Positions 49,501 to 61,500 of a stretch of DNA of 64,000 nt are shown here, piece by piece. The stretch spans positions 21,837,001-21,901,000 of the forward strand of contig OX621265.1 of NCBI GenBank assembly GCA_951640165.1, read 5' to 3'. The position numbers and the translations under genes are program-made. The DNA is from Pseudoips prasinana. Lineage: Eukaryota; Arthropoda; Insecta; Lepidoptera; Nolidae. The stretch's first letter is position 1, and the number at the start of each line of letters is the position of its first letter. The notes beneath the pieces were generated by a model. That model made no database searches. It was not told the origin of the DNA and worked only from the letters and a program-made list of their open reading frames with translations.

Positions 49501-52500
49501 GTGTGCGCGGGCACAGTTACTGCGCTGTCGGACTGCTTCCACCTCCCCGGTCGGACAGCTCTGAGTACCAGTTATACGCTAGCACACGCACGGGGTCCCG
49601 CTCCCTGTTCTGTACTACACTATACTTTGTTACTGTAACACACGAGCACCGGCGTGTGCGCGGGCACAGTTACTGCGCTGTCGGACTGCTTCCACCTCCC
49701 CGGTCGGACAGCTCTGAGTACCAGTTATACGCTAGCACACGCACGGGGTCCCGCTCCCTGTTCTGTACTACACTATACTTTGTTACTGTAACACACGAGC
49801 ACCGGCGTGTGCGCGGGCACAGTTACTGCGCTGTCGGACTGCTTCCACCTCCCCGGTCGGACAGCTCTGAGTACCAGTTATACGCTAGCACACGCACGGG
49901 GTCCCGCTCCCTGTTCTGTACTACACTATACTTTGTTACTGTAACACACGAGCACCGGCGTGTGCGCGGGCACAGTTACTGCGCTGTCGGACTGCTTCCA
50001 CCTCCCCGGTCGGACAGCTCTGGGTACCAGTTATACGCTAGCACACGCACGGGGTCCCGCTCCCTGTTCTGTACTACACTATACTTTGTTACTGTAACAC
50101 ACGAGCACCGGCGTGTGCGCGGGCACAGTTACTGCGCTGTCGGACTGCTTCCACCTCCCCGGTCGGACAGCTCTGAGTACCAGTTATACGCTAGCACACG
50201 CACGGGGTCCCGCTCCCTGTTCTGTACTACACTATACTTTGTTACTGTAACACACGAGCACCGGCGTGTGCGCGGGCACAGTTACTGCGCTGTCGGACTG
50301 CTTCCACCTCCCCGGTCGGACAGCTCTGAGTACCAGTTATACGCTAGCACACGCACGGGGTCCCGCTCCCTGTTCTGTACTACACTATACTTTGTTACTG
50401 TAACACACGAGCACCGGCGTGTGCGCGGGCACAGTTACTGCGCTGTCGGACTGCTTCCACCTCCCCGGTCGGACAGCTCTGAGTACCAGTTATACGCTAG
50501 CACACGCACGGGGTCCCGCTCCCTGTTCTGTACTACACTATACTTTGTTACTGTAACACACGAGCACCGGCGTGTGCGCGGGCACAGTTACTGCGCTGTC
50601 GGACTGCTTCCACCTCCCCGGTCGGACAGCTCTGAGTACCAGTTATACGCTAGCACACGCACGGGGTCCCGCTCCCTGTTCTGTACTACACTATACTTTG
50701 TTACTGTAACACACGAGCACCGGCGTGTGCGCGGGCACAGTTACTGCGCTGTCGGACTGCTTCCACCTCCCCGGTCGGACAGCTCTGAGTACCAGTTATA
50801 CGCTAGGACACGCACGGGGTCCCGCTCCCTGTTCTGTACTACACTATACTTTGTTACTGTAACACACGAGCACCGGCGTGTGCGCGGGCACAGTTACTGC
50901 GCTGTCGGACTGCTTCCACCTCCCCGGTCGGACAGCTCTGAGTACCAGTTATACGCTAGGACACGCACGGGGTCCCGCTCCCTGTTCTGTACTACACTAT
51001 ACTTTGTTACTGTAACACACGAGCACCGGCGTGTGCGCGGGCACAGTTACTGCGCTGTCGGACTGCTTCCACCTCCCCGGTCGGACAGCTCTGAGTACCA
51101 GTTATACGCTAGGACACGCACGGGGTCCCGCTCCCTGTTCTGTACTACACTATACTTTGTTACTGTAACACACGAGCACCGGCGTGTGCGCGGGCACAGT
51201 TACTGCGCTGTCGGACTGCTTCCACCTCCCCGGTCGGACAGCTCTGAGTACCAGTTATACGCTAGCACACGCACGGGGTCCCGCTCCCTGTTCTGTACTA
51301 CACTATACTTTGTTACTGTAACACACGAGCACCGGCGTGTGCGCGGGCACAGTTACTGCGCTGTCGGACTGCTTCCACCTCCCCGGTCGGACAGCTCTGA
51401 GTACCAGTTATACGCTAGCACACGCACGGGGTCCCGCTCCCTGTTCTGTACTACACTATACTTTGTTACTGTAACACACGAGCACCGGCGTGTGCGCGGG
51501 CACAGTTACTGCGCTGTCGGACTGCTTCCACCTCCCCGGTCGGACAGCTCTGAGTACCAGTTATACGCTAGCACACGCACGGGGTCCCGCTCCCTGTTCT
51601 GTACTACACTATACTTTGTTACTGTAACACACGAGCACCGGCGTGTGCGCGGGCACAGTTACTGCGCTGTCGGACTGCTTCCACCTCCCCGGTCGGACAG
51701 CTCTGAGCACCAGTTATACGCTAGCACACGCACGGGGTCCCGCTCCCTGTTCTGTACTACACTATACTTTGTTACTGTAACACACGAGCACCGGCGTGTG
51801 CGCGGGCACAGTTACTGCGCTGTCGGACTGCTTCCACCTCCCCGGTCGGACAGCTCTGAGTACCAGTTATACGCTAGCACACGCACGGGGTCCCGCTCCC
51901 TGTTCTGTACTACACTATACTTTGTTACTGTAACACACGAGCACCGGCGTGTGCGCGGGCACAGTTACTGCGCTGTCGGACTGCTTCCACCTCCCCGGTC
52001 GGACAGCTCTGAGTACCAGTTATACGCTAGCACACGCACGGGGTCCCGCTCCCTGTTCTGTACTACACTATACTTTGTTACTGTAACACACGAGCACCGG
52101 CGTGTGCGCGGGCACAGTTACTGCGCTGTCGGACTGCTTCCACCTCCCCGGTCGGACAGCTCTGAGCACCAGTTATACGCTAGCACACGCACGGGGTCCC
52201 GCTCCCTGTTCTGTACTACACTATACTTTGTTACTACTAAAAGTATTGCATTCAATAAAGACAGTTTCGTTTTGACTTGTGTTTGTTCGTGCAAACCTGT
52301 GACATATATATATATTATTATTAATTATGTAGTGTCAGCAATAGATCACCAATTCTAAAATAGAGCCACTAGTTGTAGTAATTCTGGTCAACACCATAGT
52401 TTGAGTATATAACATAATTTCATTCATTTACTATGTTATTCCCTGCACAGGTCCCGCACCTACAGAAAGTGTGCCGAGCATGTTGGATGGCGGCGAAGAG

Positions 52501-55500
52501 GATTGTACAACGTCGCATTCAACAGGATGCCAATAATTTGGATATTGCTGAAGATACTCCAGTAATAGAAAGCATTGCAGAACCTATACCTAATCAGCAA
52601 GATCATTCAGTACATCGTCCCCGTAGTTGGAAAATTAAATAAGTCCGATTTTGGCGAAATTGACTTTATCCTATTTTCAAAACACCTAAAACATGCCGCA
52701 TATTTTGAGCCTTACAGGCGTTTTCGTATCTTATTCCGTTCCAAAGATATAGCCATTTTTGTCAGACAGGTCATGACAGGTGGAATAATAAATATCTTCA
52801 GACAAACACAATTTTTTTAAGAGAAAAATCAATAACTGTGATGAATGTCAAGATGAATGTCAAATAAATTAAATAACTTGAGTTGTTGAATTTTTCCGCA
52901 ACTTATAAATTCTTTCACAAAACTAACTTAGTTCTAGGAAAACTAAATCACTCTATTTATTTAATTCTGCTATTCAGAATTCTGATATAACGTACCTAAT
53001 TTATAAATACTTGATGTTATTTATTTCTTCTACAACTAGATAATGATTAATTATAAGATGATAGGCAAGTAAAATTTAATAGATTAAATTGTCATCAAAG
53101 GTAATCAGAGGGTCAAGTCTCATTTCGGGTATCGAACCAATGCCACCTTCTACAAATGAGAACCTTTTTCTGATTTTGGATCTACATGGATTCCGGACAC
53201 AAAAGAAGAAAATGAAATAAAAAGAGTGTGTGTACTTATGTACACGCGTTAGAAGTTATACTTCTTTGGCGTATGGAAAAAAAATAACTAAAATGCAGTA
53301 GTGATTAACGATAAATATTAAAATTAATCAAAAAAAATTTATTTAAATAAAAATACTAGAATATACAACTTGAACATAGTTATCAATTTCCATACCACCT
53401 AGAACTAACTTCATGCTGTTAGATTTTGGTGTCGGTGTGCGCGCGCATCGTAAAAATTCACTCTCATCATTTTTCTCCATCGCGCCAAAAGAAGTATAAC
53501 TTCGAAAAGGAAACTTAGTTCTTTAACAGACATCGATATTTCACTGGCTAAGAAGAAAAAAAGAATTAAGAGATATTAACGAATAAACCCCATTTTATCG
53601 AGATATTCTAAAGATGAAGCAAGTAATATTATAACTACTTGAGCTTTTATTGAAAGCTAAGTTAAGTTGAAGTCTAAGATCTTCAAGGCCCAGCGTACAA
53701 ACAGACTTTGCCCTGCAACTTATGGAAGAAATACGGAAAAGAGTTCTGACATCCTCAGATGATGCTACTCTATACTGCCTGCTCAACAGACAGATCTCAA
53801 AGTCTTTGACTCGCGACACGCGTCAATTTAATACAAGTAGTATTAAAGAAGCCATCGATCGGAACAAAGGCTCTAAAGTCTTCGTAAGAGATCTGTCTGT
53901 TGGACAAACCCAACTGACGAAGCTGAAGACTGAGGATGCACGGCAATCGTCACGACTAAACCGGAGTTGCTGTGAGAGATTGAGAAGTTCTATGGACAGT
54001 TATATACGACAACGCAGTCACCTGCCAAAAGTCATGTCTTGGATGGAGCACGACCAACCCGACATTACACTGAAGACACCCGGACGTCAGCCTGTACGAG
54101 ATTAAAATGAGCTTCTGTAGGCGGGTGGTACACCAATTCTACGGACCTTTCAGAAGTTATTTAACTCCGTCATACTAGATAATCAAACACCACAAGCATG
54201 GCACAGAAGTGTGGTGGTGCTCTCCGTCAAAAAGGGCGACAAAACCCTATTGAAGAACCTGAAAAGAATGAAAGAATGATTTTTCATGTGTTATTTAGTT
54301 ATACCTAAAGATAGTGTTCAGTTTGTTAAAGCATAATGTAAAAGGTTATCAGGTCCACAAAATATAAAAACACCGACACTAAAATTGTGCGGGGATGAAG
54401 ATGGCCGGTAGGGGATGTTTTATAAATAAAATCACGGACGACTTGGTTATGATAGATAATAGGTTTAATGAAAAATTCATCACTTAAAAACTATGCATAA
54501 TGCCTTTGGTGACACTAATTAATAAAAAGATGCAAGCGTGGATTGCTTTCGTCAAGCGTCAGGCGTTAACATGCCCCCGGGCGGTGAAAACATTGTTTGA
54601 AGAAACGGGTAACGGGCAAATCTTGCTGAAAGAGCGTCGAATAACACCATTGGACGTCTTGATATCCACCACGCGTGCAGTGCCATCAGTTCCAGGATAT
54701 AGTGCCACTATTCTTCCTAATCTCCACTTTAGCGGCGGCAGATTGTCATCTTTGACCACAACTAATGTGTCTAGCTTCAGCCCATCATTACAAGATTGCC
54801 ATTTCACTCGTTTTTGCAATTCTGCAATATATTCTTTGCTCCATCTGGACCAGAAATGTTGGCGAAGCTGTTCTATACGCTGGAAACGGGATAAATAGTT
54901 CGTGCTGTGATTTTGGTAATCTGGTTGTGGTAGTCATAGGCCGTCCAATGATGAAGTGACCCGGTGTGAGCGGCGTGCAGTCTTCAGAGTCAAATGAGAG
55001 TGGAGTCAGCGGTCGAGAGTTCAAAATGGCCTCTATTTGAATTAATGTGGTGTTAAGCTCTTCGTACGTTAAATTACATAGTCCCAACACTCTAAGCAAA
55101 TGAAATTTGGTGGAACGGACTCCCGCTTCCCAGAGACCTCCTGAATGAGGACTATAGGCCGCAATAAAATGTAAATTTATACCTTCATTGGCAGCAGTGT
55201 CACCTAAAGAATCGCAGTTATGTTTTAAGAACTTCGATATATGACAAAGTGCAATTCCAAATCCTGTTAAATAAACTGTATGGTATAGGCATACGCGGAA
55301 TGGCTCACGAACGGCTAACCTCATACTTAAAAAACAGACAGCAATTAGTAGAAATTGAATTCTTCAACCACCACACAAACGAAATAGAGAAAATCCAGTC
55401 CAGTAGAAGACATATAACCGCTTCAATTCCTCAAGGCAGTGTTATTGGCTGCTTATTGTTTCTTATCTATATTAACGACCTGCCTAAAACCATAGAGGTA

Positions 55501-58500
55501 CCCTGTGTGATGTTCGCCGACGACATCTCCCTATTAGTGTCCTGTAAAACTAACATAAAGGACCATGCAAAAAATTGTATGGGCGCTGTCCCAACCCACC
55601 AACAGACTTGGGACTAGTTTCAATATTATTATGAAGTCCCATAAAAAGACAAATAACAATTTTTTGTCCGTAAATAGATGGGATTATTAAATAAAAAATA
55701 AAAACATTTTACTTAAAAAAGGGTGTTTATTTTTTTAAATAACTATATTTTAGATATTAAAAGGTCCAATAAACAAGCAGGGGTCAGTAATAGTCGCAAA
55801 CAAACCGATATCGCACAGATAAACAACGTGAACACAGCGGAACGTACAGGTCACGACTGAGGTGCGCGCGCGCAGGTTGTTAGCAGAGCAAGGGGGGAGG
55901 GTGTAGCGAGATAAGACCGTTTTTTTTTCTGTGCGTCTCACGGCTGTTCTCTATCAATAGTTTTTTTATAGTTAAATAGTGTTCCTGAACATTTTTTTAC
56001 AATTAACTGTACCGAAAAAAGTGAACAAGATTTTTTTTTTGCGCGTTATCCCCATGACTTACGGTGAAGTCGTCATAATAAAAAATGATCATGCTACTAT
56101 GATGTATTAAATGAGATACGTTTGAAATCTGTTGGTGGGTTGGGACGATTTTTTGCATGGTCCTTTAAACAACAACCTAAATTCGATCCTAACAAAAACT
56201 ACTGACTGGATGACAGAGCACAATTTAGAAATTAATTTCCAAAAAACTAAAATAATGCCATTCTATCCACACCAAAAAAAACGATAGATATAAATTTTAC
56301 ATTTAATGGACTCCGATTAGAGGTCGTAAATGAATTCAATTTGCTAGGATTAACTTTGGACACCCACATCAATTGGAAAGCGCTCGTAAAAAAAGTAAGG
56401 ACAAAATTATCACAATTTTCTTATGCGCTAAGAGAAGTAAAAAAGACCACAGACCTATCAACAGCTCTTGTAACTTACTACGCTTACGCCTACTCCTGGC
56501 TAAGCTACGGAGTAATCCTCTGGGCAAACAGTACAGAATCACTCTCAGTGTTTACCCTACAAAAAAAGTTAATCCGAATATTAGTAAACATAGAAGAAAC
56601 AGAATCCTGCAAACCACATTTCCAACTTCTCGAAATTTTAACCTTGCCAAGTATCTATATCCTGGAAATTTGTAAGTTTGTTCGGCAGCATCCAGAATAC
56701 TACACCAAAAGAGAAAATTTACAATCTAACTTCACACTTAGGCATGGGAATAGATTAAATTTACCAACATCCCATCTATCTATGCACTCCACAAGCCCGT
56801 TGGTCATGACAATAAAAGTCTATAATAAACTTCCAGAAGAATTAAAAAAAGAAAAAAAGGATAATACTTTTATTAAAAAACGAAATAAATAAATAAATAA
56901 AATAAAAAAGGCTTTTATTCACGTAGACTTTAAAAAAGCGCTTGTAAATAGAACATGTTTGTAGTAATATAGTTGTATACATTATTTCTAGTAACATAGA
57001 TATTTAGGTACATCTTGTATGAAAACATTTATAAAATTTATTTTATTACAGAAATGATATTTAGCTAGCTCGTATTAAGTTATTGTCAAGAGATTATGTT
57101 TAATTATCTAGTTTAAGTCTAATATTTTTACTACATATTGTCAATGGTTCTGTCTGTATTAAAGGTGTTATTATTATGACGGACCTTGTGTTAATAACGA
57201 CGGTCGCGCTTAATGCTACCACCGGATCCAATGCGCCCCAACTGAGAAGACCCAGCGAAACAAAACTCAGTGGGTTCATCTACTACCGGTTTCAACACGA
57301 CCCAGTTGAGACGGTCCGGCGAAACATACTCAAGCGGGCATGAACACGGGATTTGGTCCAATTAGATTAGATTAATTATTTAGTAGGCAAACACAATATA
57401 TGCTCGATCGGTTGTCTGAATGCTTATTATTTTAGATTATATTTAGGTATACAAAAGAAAAACTTCGAAACAATAACATTATTAATTTTGAGACAGAGTC
57501 AATAATTTTAAATTAAGTATATGATAGCAATCATTTACAGATAGTTCACGTAACACAGCAGATCAGTCATGTCTATATGGCTACAAGATCTCCAGCGAGC
57601 AATGTGCAGGTAGGAAGTGAGAGCCAGACGTCTTTGTCATCGATGTACTCTTTAGTGGTGTAATAACCCCTAGCCATAAGTATACGTTTAATATGTGTTT
57701 TAAAACTTGTGTCAGGCAGATCAGTAATTTGAGTAGGAAGCTTGTTATAAAACCTAATACAATTTCCTAAAAATGATTTATTAGTTTTGCTTACTCTAAA
57801 GCCTGGCATGGCTAGTTTGTTTTTATTCCTAGTATTTATATTATGCAGTTCACTTTTCTTTTTATAATTATGAATATTTTTTCTAACAAACATTATATTC
57901 TGATATATATATTCCGATGGCACAGTAAGTATTTCTTTAAACAAATTTCGCAAAGAATCGCGACTGCCTAAACCATAAATGGCTCTGACTGCTCTTTTCT
58001 GCAATACAAAAATAGTACCTATGTCAGCCGCCGAACCCCACAGCAGAATACGACATAATGCTATGAAAGTACGCGAAATACACTAATCTAGCAGTTTGTT
58101 CATCTGACAATTGCCTTATTTTCCAGACAGCATAGGAAGCCGAACTTAATTTACCTGCTAACTTTTCAATCTGAGGACCCCATTGCAATTTTAAATCAAG
58201 TGTCAATCCTAAAAATACGGTCGATGGGACTAAATCTAATATTTTCGCATTAAGTGCAACTTTTGGTACAATTTGAGTCACATTCGGCAATGAGAACCTG
58301 TTTTAAGTTATTTCGACAAGAATTTGTTTGGAGAGCTGCAAAACATTTAATGGAAGACTTCAGAACTGGTTGGGCTTTGATAAATAGTTTCGTCCTGTAC
58401 TTGAAGATATACCTAAGCACAGGTTAACTGTTGCTAATCTTCTCGCTGATATAGTTGAAACTGAGCAACTTAATAGGCGGCGAACAGGATTTATTAGCAT

Positions 58501-61500
58501 TGATGGTAATCATGACCACCTAAATCACTTTCCAAGTTTAACCATAGATGACTTAAAAAGATTAGCTCTTGGAACATACCAGCTGAAACAAGCCAGGTCT
58601 TACTATGGTGAGCACTTTCGTGAGAACAGCACTTATACAGTGCAAATAAACGACACAGTAGAAGATGATATACCACTGGTTCTGGATCACAACAATTACC
58701 TTATTCGTGGCAGGATAAAATCGAGACATGTGGGTAGCCGTAAGTATTATACGTACCTATCAATAAATAGGAATGAAGACACTGCAAATACAGTGAGAGC
58801 CATCTCTGGCTATTATTGTAGCTGCGTCGTAGGGAAACGTACTGTAGGTTGTTGTGCCCATGTGATGACTGTAACCTGGTATTTGAGCTGGAGGCGAAAT
58901 AATGATATCTCTGCTCCAGCTCCGTTTCTAGAAGACATATTCAATGAATACACATATGAAAATATGGATGAAATATAATATTTATTTACTACTAAAACCT
59001 ATATAACCATTCTCTGTATTTCTATGTAAATAAAAATTACACATTCACTGAAACGAGTATGTCAACCCAAACTAATATTATAAAGAGAATATATGATAAT
59101 TGCTATGTTTTGTATATGAAGTAAAATCTCAGACTACTGGACCAATTTACACAATTCTTTCACCTAAGTATAGGGTACCTTTGTTTTATTTATAAAGATG
59201 AAGCAGATTACAAAAACTCCAACGAAGTGAATCCTCAGTAGCCCGGAGGCAGGAAGTATATAGCTATATATAGTATATAGCTGGTATTATACCAACGTGT
59301 CTTGAAAGCATATGAAACCGTCTATCCTGCGCCTAAGCTGTCTCAGGTCGTGTTGGATCGCTGGCACATTAGACAATTAGAGCGATGAAATAGAAGTACA
59401 CCTACGATTGCACATGCACTACAATATATCCTGCTTTGTAGGATAGACTCCGTTGAGATTGGCCACCTCTACCCCATAATATTACTTCAAGTCATAATTT
59501 GCCTATAAACTAGTCTGCAACCAACGTTTCTTTACTTAAGATGTTCAATGTTCACCCATCTATTTCCATGAAACCCGGCAAATTACATAAATCATGTTAA
59601 TTTTAATTGAAAGTATATATTAATCCCAACATAGAACAGTAGTTTTCATCGAGGCACAATAATGTTTGCACCGATACTAAGTTCCATAGTCACTTGGGCA
59701 TTTCCCTTTGACAGATTGGGGTAGCTGGATGTGCTGGCGTCTGTTCCATCGTCATAGCAGAGGTTTATTTTAGATGTTTACTTGACTACTTGATTGGCTG
59801 CGGTTATATCCTCGCCGTCCTCGAGGACTGTTGTCAGACGAAATTTGCCTGGCACCGTAGCTAATATCCCTAATTTTTAAAGGATTGATGATTGAAATAA
59901 CTAAATTATAAGTTACAAATAGGTGTGCGTCACGATTGTTCCGCCACGTTATCCAAACAGAAAAAGACATTGCTAATTTTTTTGTCGAAATTAGTCAAAA
60001 TCGTAGGAAACAAACCAAAACTTTGTCAAAGCAGAAATAAAGAAGTAACAGGCGATTTAAGTTGGCCGCGCGAACGTAACGTGCACGATTGCGCGGCCAT
60101 GGAGATCTCAGCAACTACTTACCCAATACTCTATGCAATTGTTACAGCATTATCTATAAAATAGAAATATGATAAATTGTAACTAATAATTGCACGTAAT
60201 TTAATGAAGTATATGATAAACACACACAATAAATGAAATATATAAATGATATACTTAATAAAATAACTGATCCATTGATCAGTTATATATTATTATTATA
60301 ATTATACTATACTAGCTGGTGCCCGCGACTTCGTCCGCGACAATTTTGAATGATAACCAATATAACTACTTATTTCTAGCTAAATCTAAAAAATATAACT
60401 TTTAAAAGAAATAAGCAATATAAATTAAAGAAAACCTAACCTATAAATAACCTAGCTATGAAATAAACTAAAGACTACTTTGCTACTGTTATTTAAAAAA
60501 ATTACCCGATTGTCCTTAAGTAAAGTCAGTAAGTCAACTAAAGTAAAATAATAATCAACGATGCATTAATCACAAAGGTAACTCCCATTAGATTAGGTTG
60601 ACCCGAACTATATTTTTTTTTCGATATCGAATATAGATCACGCCCCAAGTATCCTTTAAAAAAAATATTCAATGTACAATTTTGACTTTCCTACGATTTT
60701 ATTATATGTATAGATAAGATCACAGCTCCTCCCCCGTAGGTGATAGCGTGATAATATATAGCCTATATGTTGACCCGACCTCTTAGTAATATTAATACAA
60801 AATTTGAAGTTAATCCATGCAGTAGTTTTTGAGTTTAGCCCGGACATACATACAAACAAACAGACAAAAATTCTAAAAACTATATTTTTGGTTTCGATAT
60901 CGAATGTAGATCACGCCCCAAGTATCCTTTTAAAAAAATATTCAATGTACAGTTTTGACTTTCCTACGATTTTATTATATGTATAGATTCTGTTTTACAC
61001 TTATTGTTATTCTTGTTGCAGGAACTTATCAAAATAATAGTTTGAAAACACGACGAATAGCAGATACAGACGAGACACATAAATGTATCATATGCCAGAC
61101 GGTTTTTCAACAGAAGAGTATTTTAAATGATCACATGCTAACACATACAGCCAAAATACCAGATGAAAGTGACATTTGTCAGAAAAGTTTCCAACGGAAT
61201 TTGGCAACACTCGTTTTGGCACATTCGGGAAAGAGAGAACATGAATGTGACATTTGTAAGAAACATTTCACACAGAAGGGTAATTTGACAAAACATCTGG
61301 TAACACATGTGACTGAGAGGCCTCACAAATGTGCCATATGCTTAAGAACTTTCAAACTGAATAGAGCACTGAAATCGCACCTCCTAACACACACAGACAA
61401 GAACTCACATGAATGCCACATTTGTCAGAAACGATTCACACACAAGGCCACTCTGACACGACACCTTCTCACACACACATGCGAGTGCTCACACGTATGC

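Larger units (their letters stand above)
52616..54400 (+). mobile_element. Second copy of the GTCCCCGTAG TIR element, deleted
   Basis: Starts CGTCCCCGTAGTTGGAAAAT and follows the reversed order of 16811-12660: the AT-rich region (52620-53150), a coding-like relic, RTE linker sequence (53660-54255), then the far-end piece GTTATCAGGTCCACAAAATA (54335-54380). The RTE endonuclease and most of the RT are deleted. The far TIR is not recognisable. A small MITE sits at 53249-53506. Confidence 0.7.

Noticed and set aside
43594..52235. CRISPR array
   Set aside because: Units of 138-153 bp are identical throughout with no unique spacers, and the genome is eukaryotic.
49350..52358. 1002-codon open frame as a repeat protein gene
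   Set aside because: It is the tandem array read in one stop-free frame. Unit length divisible by three explains it, and the frame runs on into unrelated flanking DNA.
52433..52642. 69-codon frame starting at MLFPAQ as a small gene
   Set aside because: The first codons are intron before the AG at 52449-52450. The supported part is exon c, and the last codons belong to the inserted transposon.
54500..55255. Endogenous retrovirus
   Set aside because: Integrase fragment is of BEL/Pao retrotransposon type. No envelope, LTR or other viral gene is visible.
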